This document shows positions 1-8,486 of a DNA stretch of 62,173 nucleotides, piece by piece; the stretch's first letter is position 1, and each line of letters opens with the position of its first letter. The stretch is taken from assembly GCA_964480945.1 (NCBI GenBank), contig CAYZRX010000013.1, forward strand, positions 1 through 62,173, given 5' to 3'. Position numbers and translations under genes: made by a program. The notes beneath the pieces were generated by a model that worked only from the letters and a program-made list of their open reading frames with translations, made no database searches and had not been told where the DNA came from. The stretch comes from VGWB01 sp964480945. Its GTDB lineage: Bacteria > Bacteroidota > Ignavibacteria > UBA10030.

Positions 1-364
1 ACGACACAAAGGCTGGCTTGCCCTCATCGATCCAGATCGAAAGATCGGCCGCGCTTGAGTCACCGGTTGGCACGAAGGACGCCGAATCGACTCGAGCGAA
101 GAGATATCCTTCGGCAACATAGCCGCGAACGATCCCTTCAAGATCTGAGGCGCTGAAGTGCCCTCCCTCCGTTTTCCCCAACCAATCCCGAACTTGCCCC
201 GCGGAAAACGATCGGTTTCCGTAAAGGGAAATGGACCCCACGATGCTCCTCTCCTGGCTCAAGGCTCCCTCTCCCATCAATGACGCAAGCAGGAGAGGGA
301 TCACGAGAAAACCGAAAAAGCCAGGCGCGGGACGTCTCGCTCTGGCTTTTCGCTCACCATTCAT
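1..364 (-). CDS. BamA/Omp85-like outer-membrane protein, N-terminal part (cut by window edge)
   Basis: The frame is open from the ATG at 364 to the window edge, giving about 121 residues with no stop. The first 20 residues are basic, followed by a hydrophobic run (FFGFLVIPLLLASLMGEGA), which reads as a signal peptide for export. The mature part begins with ISLYGNRSFSAGQVRDWL, followed by DLEGIVRGYVAEGYLFARV. That is the beta-alpha-alpha-beta-beta pattern of a POTRA domain (a 'G N ... F' first strand and a 'Y ... GY' helix-strand turn). POTRA domains precede the beta-barrel in BamA, TamA and related Omp85 assembly proteins. The start lies 8 bases after the stop of the GWxTD gene, so the two are probably co-transcribed. 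The barrel lies outside the window, so BamA cannot be told apart from a TamA-like or other Omp85 member. Confidence 0.72.
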   Translation of the reverse strand, partial: MNGERKARARRPAPGFFGFLVIPLLLASLMGEGALSQERSIVGSISLYGNRSFSAGQVRDWLGKTEGGHFSASDLEGIVRGYVAEGYLFARVDSASFVPTGDSSAADLSIWIDEGKPAFVS

Positions 365-372
365 TGTGAGAT

Positions 373-1686
373 TCAACGGATTCTTCCCCACAGGTCGGTT
401 GTCGGGTACCTTAACCGATAGTCGCCGAAGCCGGTATCGTCAACGAAGATGAACTGGCGATTGAGCTGGTAGTAGTACCAGATCTCGTACGGCTTCGAGT
501 CGTATTCGAATGGATGACGCTCTACGTTCTCCGGCGGACCGAACCGGATGTAGATCATCCCCATATCGGTCTTCCAGCCGTCCAGATAGTGCTTGAAATG
601 CTGGTTCGCGTATTCCACGCGAGCATAGTATTCGTCCATGAGCTCGTTGCGGGACGTTTGCGGATCAGGATCCCGTTTCGCCCAGAATTCCAGGAAGCGC
701 TGCCGCTTTTCCTCCTCGTTCGACGCGTCGCGAATATACTGCAGCTCCTCCCCCTTCGCGATGTAGACCAACTGGTCGATGGCCTTGTTGAGATCGAGTA
801 CGGCCGCTGGAAGGTCAAGCGCCCGTACAGTGAAGGTCCGTGACGTAACGGCGTTCAGGTCCTCCATTCCGCCCCCGGAAGCATTCGCGGGCACGGCATC
901 GACGACAAGGGCGTACCGGCCCATCGGTACATTCAGACTGTCCACTTTCAGGAACACTTGGGTCTTGCTCCCCGTCAGCGCCTCTACCTGGTTCCTGCTG
1001 AAAACAACGGTCTTCTCTCTGTCCAGGACTTTCCACGTAAACTCAAGCGAGTCAGCCGACTTGGGACCGTAAGCCTCAAGGAACAAGAAGAATCCTTCAG
1101 AACTCCGGCTGATGTTTGCGGAAATGTTCGGCACGATCCTTTTCTTTTCCCCTGCAGTCGTGAGACGACTCACCAACATGATGTCGCTCAGACTCAACGA
1201 ATCCTTCGAAAAATCCGGCACGAGCAGCGAATGCCTCCTCTGCGAAACCCTCTGAGTCTCCTGGTCTCTCACTTGAATGGTAAGCTCATAATTCCCGGGA
1301 TCCAGGTCGGCGGTCCTCTGGCTGAGACTATACATGCGATCCGATGTGGTTTGAGCGAAATCGCTTACCCGAGCATCCACGCTCCACACCTCGTCGTGGA
1401 CAAGTTGTCTCGACGGAGTGAAGAAACTCAGCGTAATGTCGTAACGGCCGATAAAGAGATCGCCCTCCTTCACAAACCGTATCTCCTCATGCGGGACCTG
1501 GACATACGCGTCGACACGGGATTTATGCGGCTGATCGGACGCATAGCTGATGGCGTCGAAGTAAAACGTCGGGCCAAGGTTGATGCGCGCCGCTTGCAGC
1601 TCCGCCTGGGCCGCGGCCCTTTGTACGCCCGAGAAAACAAGCACTCCGGCCAACAATCCCGCCGGCGCTATTCGCCTTAGATCCAT
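373..1686 (-). CDS. GWxTD domain-containing exported protein
   Basis: The 437-residue product opens with a signal peptide (basic MDLRRIA, hydrophobic core, AAAQA cleavage-like end). The C-terminal 68 residues carry the defining GWKTDMG motif near residue 370, then IYIRFGPPENV and an aromatic stretch (YEIWYYY). This matches the GWxTD domain found in exported proteins of Bacteroidota, Chlorobiota and Acidobacteriota relatives. Its biochemical role is not known to me. The middle of the protein looks beta-rich and lacks recognisable catalytic motifs. The start overlaps the last codons of rimO by 10 bases, and the next gene downstream encodes a POTRA protein. The context therefore suggests an envelope or outer-membrane role. 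Confidence 0.85.
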   Translation of the reverse strand: MDLRRIAPAGLLAGVLVFSGVQRAAAQAELQAARINLGPTFYFDAISYASDQPHKSRVDAYVQVPHEEIRFVKEGDLFIGRYDITLSFFTPSRQLVHDEVWSVDARVSDFAQTTSDRMYSLSQRTADLDPGNYELTIQVRDQETQRVSQRRHSLLVPDFSKDSLSLSDIMLVSRLTTAGEKKRIVPNISANISRSSEGFFLFLEAYGPKSADSLEFTWKVLDREKTVVFSRNQVEALTGSKTQVFLKVDSLNVPMGRYALVVDAVPANASGGGMEDLNAVTSRTFTVRALDLPAAVLDLNKAIDQLVYIAKGEELQYIRDASNEEEKRQRFLEFWAKRDPDPQTSRNELMDEYYARVEYANQHFKHYLDGWKTDMGMIYIRFGPPENVERHPFEYDSKPYEIWYYYQLNRQFIFVDDTGFGDYRLRYPTTDLWGRIR

Positions 1687-3020
1687 AGTGACGCTCCCTT
1701 CCCCTTGTCGCGTGTGTGAACACGACCGATTGCCTCGGCAGAGAGATCATACTCGGTCGCGTCAACAATCCGTACATGATAGAAGTTGCCGACTGTCAGG
1801 GGCGAGCCGGATCGAACGTAAACCTCTTGATCGATCTCCGGTGCGTCCCATTGAGTGCGCCCCACGGCGAATTCTCCCTCCTGACGGTCGACCAGCACCG
1901 TCACATCGCTGCCAATGAGCAGCTGGTTCCCTTGCTCTGAAATCTCCTGCTGAGTCTGCATGATCCGATCCCGCCGCTCTTCCTTCACGCCGTTGGGGAT
2001 CGGATCGCCAAGGTCGTGCGCTGCGGTCCCCTCCTCGCGGGAATAGGTAAAGACCCCGAGACGATGAAACTTCATCTCCTTGACGAACTCGCACAGCACC
2101 TCGAAATCCTCTTCTGTCTCCGTCGGGTATCCCACGATCAGTGTCGTTCTCAGGGCTATGTCCGGGATCGCGGCCTTGATCGACGAGAGAAGCTCCCGTG
2201 TCGCTCGAGGCGTGATGCCTCGCCGCATCGACCTGAGTACGCTCTCCGACGCGTGCTGGAGAGGGAGATCCAGGTAGCGACAGAGCTTTGGCGATTCCCG
2301 GAATACATCGATAATTCCCCTCGGAAACTTGGCGGGAAACGCGTACATCAGCCTGATCCACTCGATCCCATCAACGGCTGAGAGCTCGCGCAGCAGGGAG
2401 TCGAGCTTTTGCCCGCCGTAGAGGTCGATCCCGTACGACGTCGTATCCTGTCCAATAAGGATAAGCTCTTTGACGCCTTTACCCGCCAGCATGTGCGCTT
2501 CCCTGACCACTTCCTCTATCGGTCGCGTGCGATGGGCTCCTCGCATCAGAGGGATCGCACAGAACGAACAAGGGTGGTCGCATCCTTCGGAGACCTTCAG
2601 ATAGGCAAAATGGGACGGCGTGGAAAGCAGCCGCTCGCCGACAAGCTCTTGCTTGTAGTCCGCACCGAGCTCCGCGACGATCTCCTTCAGGTGATGCGAG
2701 CCGAAGTATCCGTCGACTTCCGGGATCTCATCCGCCAGCTCCTTCGCATACCGCTCGGAGAGGCAGCCCATCACGACAACCCTCTTCAGCTTCCCATCGT
2801 TCTTTCGCCGGACCGCCTCGAGGATCGCGTCGATCGATTCCTGTTTCGCCGCCTCGACGAACCCGCACGTGTTGATCACGGCGATATCTGCATCCTCAAC
2901 ATCCTGGACGATGTGCAGACCACCCGGCGCTAACTGACCAAGCAGAGCCTCGCTGTCAACGATGTTCTTCGAACATCCGAGGGTGACGACGCTGACTTTC
3001 GGCCGACCGTTGCTCTTCAT
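1677..3020 (-). CDS. rimO: Ribosomal protein S12 (Asp) methylthiotransferase RimO
   Basis: RimO is a radical-SAM enzyme that adds a methylthio group to the conserved aspartate of ribosomal protein S12. The 447-residue product has the N-terminal methylthiotransferase domain with cluster cysteines at about 16, 52 and 86. The radical-SAM CxxxCxxC (GCDHPCSFCAIP) has its cysteines at 147, 151 and 154, and a C-terminal TRAM-like region follows. The opening KVSVVTLGCSKNIVDSE favours RimO over MiaB. The frame stays open 64 codons further upstream, but that stretch lies inside cdsA and resembles nothing. I therefore start at the ATG preceded by GGTGGAGGA, 16 bases after the cdsA stop. The GGAGG sits very close to the ATG, which is unusual; a GAGGAAG lies further upstream. 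Confidence 0.95.
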   Translation of the reverse strand: MKSNGRPKVSVVTLGCSKNIVDSEALLGQLAPGGLHIVQDVEDADIAVINTCGFVEAAKQESIDAILEAVRRKNDGKLKRVVVMGCLSERYAKELADEIPEVDGYFGSHHLKEIVAELGADYKQELVGERLLSTPSHFAYLKVSEGCDHPCSFCAIPLMRGAHRTRPIEEVVREAHMLAGKGVKELILIGQDTTSYGIDLYGGQKLDSLLRELSAVDGIEWIRLMYAFPAKFPRGIIDVFRESPKLCRYLDLPLQHASESVLRSMRRGITPRATRELLSSIKAAIPDIALRTTLIVGYPTETEEDFEVLCEFVKEMKFHRLGVFTYSREEGTAAHDLGDPIPNGVKEERRDRIMQTQQEISEQGNQLLIGSDVTVLVDRQEGEFAVGRTQWDAPEIDQEVYVRSGSPLTVGNFYHVRIVDATEYDLSAEAIGRVHTRDKGKGASLWI

Positions 3021-3036
3021 TCCTCCACCAACTTCC

Positions 3037-3990
3037 TCATGACAACACGATGAAATCAATGTAAAGATACACAATGGGCGCGACAAAAACCAGGCTGTCA
3101 AACCGATCCAGCACGCCGCCGTGCCCCGGAATAATCGCCGAAGAGTCCTTGACGCCGGCGTCGCGCTTGAACCGCGATTCAACCAGATCGCCCAGCTGAC
3201 CGAAGATGCCAACGATCCCGCCGAGGATCAGCGCGTCTTTCACGGTCAAGTAGTCCAACACCACCGCACGAGCTGCCAGCATCGAGAGGAACGCGAACAC
3301 GAGGCCGAAGGCCGCGCCTTCCCAGGTCTTGTGCGGACTCACGCGTTCGAACAGCTTGTGCCGGCCCAACGCGAGTCCCCCGAAGTACGCAGCCGTGTCG
3401 CATATCCAGATCGTGGCAAACACCGAGACGACGGTATAACCGCCCCAGCGTGCGATCGTTTGAAACTCCTGCCCGTTCGCGAAGCTCGTGGGGAAAAACT
3501 TGTGCACCGGGAAACCATACGGGAAGAGCTCGCGCGTCATAATGAGCGACCCGTAGAACAACGAGATGATGGAAACACCGAGGACGGTGACGGCGAGATT
3601 CACCGTGGGCGATCCCCGCTGGCGGAACAGCTCGATCAACAACACCAGGAGAAGAAAGACGAGCTGGACGACCAGCAGGAATTGAAGCTGGGAGAACATC
3701 GAGAGGTGGATGTTGCGCGCTTCGAAGAAACGAAAAACGTCCACCTGGAGCCGCTCGTAGATGAAGGAGAGGTTGACGACGAAACCTGTAATGATCCCGA
3801 TGGTCTTAAGCGGAAAGGCCCCCTTCTTCTCGGTGAGCGTGTAGAATTCGTAGAGCGAGAGTGCCGAAACCAGCGCGACGAACGCGAAGAATGGATAGCC
3901 ACCCTCCATCGCCACCCACACGATGAGGGGGATCGCCACGACGGCCACAAGCACCCGAGTCGGGAGATTGCTGAATGGTGAAGTGCTCAC
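3037..3990 (-). CDS. cdsA: Phosphatidate cytidylyltransferase CdsA
   Basis: CdsA makes CDP-diacylglycerol from phosphatidate and CTP, the branch point of phospholipid synthesis in the inner membrane. The 317-residue protein has many hydrophobic segments. The family signature lies near the C terminus (residues about 265-300): GDLVESRFKRDAGVKDSS followed by PGHGGVLDRFDS. The length is slightly above the usual 270-290 because of an insert in the middle (about residues 75-110). The start is GTG, and GTGA overlaps the stop of the zinc-ribbon gene by 4 bases, indicating translational coupling. Confidence 0.95.
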   Translation of the reverse strand: MSTSPFSNLPTRVLVAVVAIPLIVWVAMEGGYPFFAFVALVSALSLYEFYTLTEKKGAFPLKTIGIITGFVVNLSFIYERLQVDVFRFFEARNIHLSMFSQLQFLLVVQLVFLLLVLLIELFRQRGSPTVNLAVTVLGVSIISLFYGSLIMTRELFPYGFPVHKFFPTSFANGQEFQTIARWGGYTVVSVFATIWICDTAAYFGGLALGRHKLFERVSPHKTWEGAAFGLVFAFLSMLAARAVVLDYLTVKDALILGGIVGIFGQLGDLVESRFKRDAGVKDSSAIIPGHGGVLDRFDSLVFVAPIVYLYIDFIVLS

Positions 3991-4481
3991 TGGTACGTGT
4001 CCTCTGAAGGTGGAAGTGAGAAGTCGGCGTCGCCGATCAATCCGAGCTGCCGGAGGAGCGCCTCCGCCTCAGCAGCTTTCGCTCTTGCCGCCCAAACGCG
4101 CACGATGGGCTTCCAATGCGCCCAGTACAGCTCAAGGTGACTTCCCGTCGAGAAGACTCTGATGTGCAGCCCGGCGTGCTGCAGATTGCGCTCAACGATG
4201 TCGGCTTCAAACTCCGACGTGCAGGAATAGATGGGCTGCCAGCCGTTTCGGATTGTACAATGCTCAGGGTCCTCGCAGAAGAACTTGCCGGCCGATCTCA
4301 CCGCACAGTCACCGCACACCGGCTTCCCGCAAACGATGCATGCAGCGACCGCAAGCTGACGTGGATGATTGCTGCACTCGATGCGCTCCGCGCCACTCGC
4401 TTCAGCGCTCAAACCGCCGCAGTGTTGGCAGGACAGATCGCTCGGGCCGACCGGCATATGACAGACGGGACATGAAGGCAC
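3987..4481 (-). CDS. Zinc-ribbon/B-box-like protein with a DUF2007-like C-terminal domain
   Basis: The 164-residue protein has three visible parts. First is a zinc ribbon (CPVCHMPVG ... CQHCG, residues 4-22). Second is a B-box-like cysteine/histidine cluster (CSNHPRQLAVAACIVCGKPVCGDCA ... CEDPEHC, about 36-78, given in two parts). Third is a domain with the pattern SEFEADIVERNLQHAGL that resembles DUF2007 (a putative signal-transducing fold). No enzyme motif is visible; the function is unknown. It starts at GTG with GAGGA about 7 bases upstream, 3 bases after the CPBP protease gene, and overlaps cdsA. A paralogue with the same three-part design is at 44546-45058. Confidence 0.75.
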   Translation of the reverse strand: MPSCPVCHMPVGPSDLSCQHCGGLSAEASGAERIECSNHPRQLAVAACIVCGKPVCGDCAVRSAGKFFCEDPEHCTIRNGWQPIYSCTSEFEADIVERNLQHAGLHIRVFSTGSHLELYWAHWKPIVRVWAARAKAAEAEALLRQLGLIGDADFSLPPSEDTYQ

Positions 4482-4483
4482 CG

Positions 4484-5416
4484 CTATTCCTCTTTCTTCG
4501 ATTGCAGATCGGCGGTCAGTCGCAAGTAGGATGAGAACGAAAGGACGAACAGCGCGGCAAACAAAAAGAGCTGCGCGAGAATGGCGGAAGTGTTGACATC
4601 CGGCCCCTTTGTCGCTCCGATGATCATCTTGTCATCCACCGCAAAATACGCGACGACGACTGCCATGAGGTTGTTGAGGAAGTGAACGGTCATCGTGATG
4701 ACGATGCTCTTTGACCTCATCCGCAAGACTCCGAAGTAGCATCCCAGCGCGATCAAAGGGACGATTGCGAACGGGTTGAAGTGAAAGGCTCCAAAGATAA
4801 CACCGGTGATGATCGCCGCCCAGATCGGCTTGACCGCGCGCTCGAAACTCGACTGGACCAATCCTCTAAAGAGGAGTTCCTCGATGATCGCCGGCGTCAC
4901 GGCAACGACCAGAATAACGAATAAAAGCTCGGGAACCGTATGGGCAGAAACGAGGGTGCGGAACATCTCGTCGATCATCTGTTTGAGCGGATCGATGACC
5001 TTTCGCAGAGTCTCCGGCAGAGGTATTCGGTCCTGAAAGAACAGATAGATTTGAAAGATTTCCTGGAGAAAAATAAGTCCCAACGCCGCGAAAATCGTTT
5101 CGCCGACCCTCGGCATTCGCCACGGGAAGACCACGGAGAGTCTTCGATCGAGCAACCGTGCGAACAGGAGCGTCGGGATGAGAATGAAGACTGATTGTCC
5201 GATCATCGTGAAGACCCTCTGCCCCATCACGTTCTCGGCCGTCACCTTCGCCCCGATGAGGAAAAACGTCAGCGTCCCGCCGATAACTTGATACAAAAGG
5301 AAGATGGCAAGCAGGCAGAGAAGCGCAAAGGCGACGGGGGAAATATTGGTCCGTTGAACGAAGGAGAGGTTCTGAGGAGGAGGCACCTCGGGCGCTACTT
5401 TTTTCTCGTCGTCCAT
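4484..5416 (-). CDS. CPBP-family intramembrane metalloprotease (CAAX protease-like)
   Basis: The 310-residue multi-pass membrane protein carries the three CPBP/Abi motifs: EELLFRGLVQ (EExxxR), then IFGAFHF (FxxxH), then VHFLNN (HxxxN/D). These residues form the metal site in prenyl-CAAX-protease-like (Rce1/Abi) enzymes. N- and C-terminal tails are charged and cytoplasmic-looking. The substrate cannot be told from sequence. Bacterial members are linked to bacteriocin self-immunity or membrane-protein processing. Here the gene sits inside an envelope-biogenesis operon, 6 bases downstream of the deoxyhypusine-synthase-like gene. Confidence 0.85.
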   Translation of the reverse strand: MDDEKKVAPEVPPPQNLSFVQRTNISPVAFALLCLLAIFLLYQVIGGTLTFFLIGAKVTAENVMGQRVFTMIGQSVFILIPTLLFARLLDRRLSVVFPWRMPRVGETIFAALGLIFLQEIFQIYLFFQDRIPLPETLRKVIDPLKQMIDEMFRTLVSAHTVPELLFVILVVAVTPAIIEELLFRGLVQSSFERAVKPIWAAIITGVIFGAFHFNPFAIVPLIALGCYFGVLRMRSKSIVITMTVHFLNNLMAVVVAYFAVDDKMIIGATKGPDVNTSAILAQLFLFAALFVLSFSSYLRLTADLQSKKEE

Positions 5417-5422
5417 GCTTTC

Positions 5423-6382
5423 TCAGCCTTTGGTGACCTTCAATTTGATCATCGCGGCTAGCAGGGGAAGCATGATCTCGTGATGTCCGGTGAAATTGTA
5501 CCCGCGTCCGTGGCGTTGCGTTGGGCGCTCTACGACGTTCTGTTGAGGGCGATACTGGCGGATCATATCGAAGTTCGCCGCGCTGAACCCCTGCGCTCTG
5601 TGCCCGAGGTTCCGGGCAACGGTAAGAGCCTTGAGAAAAACCTCGGGGAGAATCACGGCGGAACCGAAATTCAAGACGACCCCGCCACCCCGGAGATCCT
5701 TGACGGAGTTGATGAGGATTTTGAAGTCACGAAAGCTTAGCTCGCCCGTCGCCGCTCCGTCCATCGTCGGCTGCTGATGAATGATGTCCGTCCCGATCGC
5801 CGCGTGGACGGTGACCGGAACGCCCCGTTTGTAGCACGCCGCGAGAATGCTCACCGAACGATACGGGGCTCTCAACGCAATGAGCTTCTTCGCCAGAACT
5901 TCACCGTACCCGTCGGCTGATTCTCCGTACGCCTTCGCCAGCCCCTTGTTGATGAAATCGCCCGTCTCCTTCGACATTCCGAATTTCCCGTCGAGGATAT
6001 TGGCTGCAACGTCCTCCGATGTCCGGCCCCACATCGCGGTCTCGACGTCGTGGATGGCAGCAGCGCTGTTCATCGCCACGTGGGTGACGATCCCGCGCTC
6101 CACCAGGTCGACGATGATGGGGGATAACCCCACCTTGATAACGTGCGCGCCCATCATCAGGATCACGGGCTTCCCGTTCCTGCGCGATCGCGCAATATCC
6201 CCCACGAGAGCGCGCAGCTCGTTCCCTGCGAGGATGCGGGGAAGCGAGTCGATAAATTCACCGAGACTGGCCTTCCGCGAGTCGGGGACTTTCGCGAAGT
6301 CTCTGAGCGCAACCTTGCTCCGACGCTTCTTGATCGAAATCAGGGCGACGCCATCAAGTTTGATCTGCTTGAATTTTGACAT
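5423..6382 (-). CDS. Deoxyhypusine-synthase-like protein (divergent bacterial member)
   Basis: The 319-residue soluble protein has features of the deoxyhypusine synthase fold. These include GKPVILMMGAHVIKVGLSP, then AMNSAAAIHDVE, then WGRTSEDVAANI, and later GGGVVLNFGSAVILPEVFL. These segments correspond to the NAD-binding and family-signature regions. True deoxyhypusine synthases transfer a butylamine group from spermidine to eIF5A through an active-site lysine in a C-terminal W-G-K-I-type motif. The equivalent region here appears to be GRGYNFTGHHEIMLP, without that lysine. Bacteria also lack eIF5A, so a different reaction is likely. It sits between the DUF3108 gene and the CPBP protease gene. 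The family assignment is fairly good; the activity is unknown. Confidence 0.65.
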   Translation of the reverse strand: MSKFKQIKLDGVALISIKKRRSKVALRDFAKVPDSRKASLGEFIDSLPRILAGNELRALVGDIARSRRNGKPVILMMGAHVIKVGLSPIIVDLVERGIVTHVAMNSAAAIHDVETAMWGRTSEDVAANILDGKFGMSKETGDFINKGLAKAYGESADGYGEVLAKKLIALRAPYRSVSILAACYKRGVPVTVHAAIGTDIIHQQPTMDGAATGELSFRDFKILINSVKDLRGGGVVLNFGSAVILPEVFLKALTVARNLGHRAQGFSAANFDMIRQYRPQQNVVERPTQRHGRGYNFTGHHEIMLPLLAAMIKLKVTKG

Positions 6383-6389
6383 GGATGTC

Positions 6390-7226
6390 CTATTTCACTC
6401 TTGCTTTGAGGGGAGCGATGATGCCGGAGTACTCCCGAAGCTCCGCGTCGATCGAACCGATCAAGATCTTCGTGCTCACCTTGATAGGGATCTTGCACTC
6501 ATCATCCGTTAACCAGACGATGACCCGGCCCTCACTCTTGAACAGTCCCCCTTCCTTGATCAACGGTTCGAGGATGATGCAATCGAAGGTACCGGCCTCG
6601 ACCTCGAGACGCTGCCGCCCCAGGAATTTCACAGGAAGCGAGTACGCTGAGTCTTTGTAGAAGTTGTAGAGAATCGTCTTCTCACCGATCCGGGCGCTGG
6701 AGAAGTCCAACGTGCGCATGTAGTAGAACGCGGAGACCACATCGTGTACATAGGGAGGTACGGGGTACTCCTTCTCATCGGCGTGCGCAATGTTGTTCGC
6801 CTGATCGAAGATCGCAGTGAAATCCCGGCGGTAATTGCCCTCCCGCACCTGCTGGGTGAATTTCCACGGGAAGATTCCTCTGACATCCAGGAGGGTCTCA
6901 TACCGATCTTCGACCTTGTAAATCCACGAGAAGGTCGGCGTCGTATTCACCGTGAAGGTGACCTGATAGCACGGACGGCCGAAAATTGTGTCGGTCTTCG
7001 GGATCGACATGACCGCCTCACCCGCTGTGATGAAACTGTATCCCACATCAAAAACGAGCCTTTCACCGACACCAAACGCGAACTGCGGCATGAACCTCAA
7101 CGGAACGCTGCTCCGATCCTCCAGCTCGCTGGACTCCCCTCTTTTCACAGCCGTCGAATCTTGCCCCACGAGCTTCGAACTGCTCACGAGGGCGAGGGCC
7201 AGTGACATCAGAAACACGTTTCTCAT
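6390..7226 (-). CDS. DUF3108 domain-containing exported protein
   Basis: Starting at the ATG at 7226 the protein is 278 residues with a signal peptide (MRNVFLMSLALALVSSSKLVGQ). The frame is open 44 codons further upstream within the heptosyltransferase gene. The downstream ATG forms an ATGA overlap with that gene's stop and gives the signal peptide, so it is preferred. The body (GERLVFDVGYSFITAGEAVMSI ... PCYQVTFTVNTTPTF ... VEAGTFDCIILEPLIKEGG in pieces) has the beta-rich pattern of DUF3108 proteins. These are predicted periplasmic or surface proteins related to the LolA/LolB-like beta-sheet fold. Function is unknown; the operon context is the envelope. Confidence 0.78.
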   Translation of the reverse strand: MRNVFLMSLALALVSSSKLVGQDSTAVKRGESSELEDRSSVPLRFMPQFAFGVGERLVFDVGYSFITAGEAVMSIPKTDTIFGRPCYQVTFTVNTTPTFSWIYKVEDRYETLLDVRGIFPWKFTQQVREGNYRRDFTAIFDQANNIAHADEKEYPVPPYVHDVVSAFYYMRTLDFSSARIGEKTILYNFYKDSAYSLPVKFLGRQRLEVEAGTFDCIILEPLIKEGGLFKSEGRVIVWLTDDECKIPIKVSTKILIGSIDAELREYSGIIAPLKARVK

Positions 7227-8293
7227 ATGCTCGCGCGAAGAACCGGTTGTTCTCTGAAAGAAGCCATCAATCCTCTCGCTGCTTGGAAAACCTGGCCGAC
7301 GGTGATCTGCTCCATACAGTCGTTCCCCCGGCACTTTCCTCCCCTGCACCGCGCACATGCACGGTTGTCTGCGACAAAAACGACTTTCTTCTCCGTCAGC
7401 GGCCCCCAGCGTGTCGGATCACATTCACGTATCGGCGGATAAAATGCGATGACCGGAACCCCCACAGCGGCCGCAATGTGCAGCGGACCCGTGGAGTTTG
7501 AGACGAAGAGGTCAGCGAACCGGAGAAACGCCGCCAGCTCCATCAGAGAGAGCCTGCCGACAAGCGGAATCGCAGCTTGTTCCGAGCCCTCAACGACGGC
7601 CCGGACGAGGCTCTCCTCCTGAAGTATCCCCGTCACCACGACGCGTATCCCCTCGGCACGAAGGAGCTTCGCCAGAGCCCCGAAATTCCGGGGGCTCCAA
7701 TCTCTCGCCGAGCCGCCGGATCCGGGGTGCAGAACAGCCACGGGCTCAGAGCCGGTCAAGCCCAACTCCTCTCTCACCTTTTTCGCAGCCGACTCCGCGG
7801 TCCGACTCGGAACGAGAGTCGCTGCCGGCACAGCCATCGATGGGCACCCAACCGCCTGCAATAACGATAAATTGTACTCCGCCTCGTGCTTTTCGGCAGT
7901 TCTTCGATGCTCCAAAACCTTCTTGTTGAAGAAGAACGAATACCATCGGTACCCGCTTCCAACCCTCACAGGGATCCTGGCGAGGAATATAAGCAGCCCC
8001 AGTCGAAAAGTGGGGTGCGCGAGGACAACCAGATCAAACCGTTGACGCCGAAGCTCTGAAAGGAACCTAAAGAAGGCCCTTGGCTTTCCCTGCCGGTCGT
8101 AGGTGAGGATCCCGTCGATTCCCGGATAGCCTTCTGCCAGCTCCCGGGTGTACTCGCGCAGGAGCATCGAAATACGGGCGCGGGGAAAACGCGAGCGCAG
8201 GCAAGTGATCATCGGGAGGGATAGGACGACATCGCCGATCCGGTCGGTCCGCACCACGAGCACGTTGGAGAATTGACGTTGATCCACTCTCAT
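7223..8293 (-). CDS. Glycosyltransferase family 9 (heptosyltransferase-like)
   Basis: The 356-residue protein has the GT9/WaaF-type layout of two Rossmann-like halves. The N-terminal VVRTDRIGDVVLSLPMI is typical of heptosyltransferases. The C-terminal donor half has HPGSGGSARDWSPRNFGAL and FVSNSTGPLHIAAAVGVPV. GT9 enzymes transfer heptose from ADP-heptose to lipopolysaccharide core or related glycans; the acceptor here cannot be read from sequence. A cysteine-rich stretch (CARCRGGKCRGNDC) near the C terminus is common in this family. A good promoter lies about 20 bases upstream, so this is probably the first gene of the operon running down to the BamA-like gene. Confidence 0.88.
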   Translation of the reverse strand: MRVDQRQFSNVLVVRTDRIGDVVLSLPMITCLRSRFPRARISMLLREYTRELAEGYPGIDGILTYDRQGKPRAFFRFLSELRRQRFDLVVLAHPTFRLGLLIFLARIPVRVGSGYRWYSFFFNKKVLEHRRTAEKHEAEYNLSLLQAVGCPSMAVPAATLVPSRTAESAAKKVREELGLTGSEPVAVLHPGSGGSARDWSPRNFGALAKLLRAEGIRVVVTGILQEESLVRAVVEGSEQAAIPLVGRLSLMELAAFLRFADLFVSNSTGPLHIAAAVGVPVIAFYPPIRECDPTRWGPLTEKKVVFVADNRACARCRGGKCRGNDCMEQITVGQVFQAARGLMASFREQPVLRASI

Positions 8294-8313
8294 AAGTCAT
8301 TTCTGCGCCTGTC

Positions 8314-8342
8314 AATATACGGCAAGGTGGTCTTAGGTGCAA
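8314..8342 (-). promoter_or_regulatory. Candidate sigma70-type promoter for the heptosyltransferase operon
   Basis: Read on the minus strand, TTGCAC (8337-8342) and TATATT (8314-8319) are separated by exactly 17 bases, immediately upstream of the ATG at 8293. The leader would be about 15 bases. It is the only good match in the 193-base gap before the lipoprotein gene at 8487. I saw nothing else in that gap except a 6-bp hairpin around 8471-8490 without a T-run. Confidence 0.6.
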
Positions 8343-8486
8343 CAAATGAATCCGGCGGGAGTGAGCGCCCCTGCGCGACAAGAAAGCGGGGAGTCGGAGA
8401 AGGTGAGCGAGGGAGAACAAGGGATGATCGAATCTGGCACAACGCACGTCTCAAGCGAACGAACGATGGACTGAGCAGGAGGCCGC

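Noticed and set aside
8067..8447. An alternative minus-strand reading frame overlapping the 5' part of the heptosyltransferase gene
   Set aside because: No homology and out of frame with the clear GT9 motifs; it also crosses the promoter.
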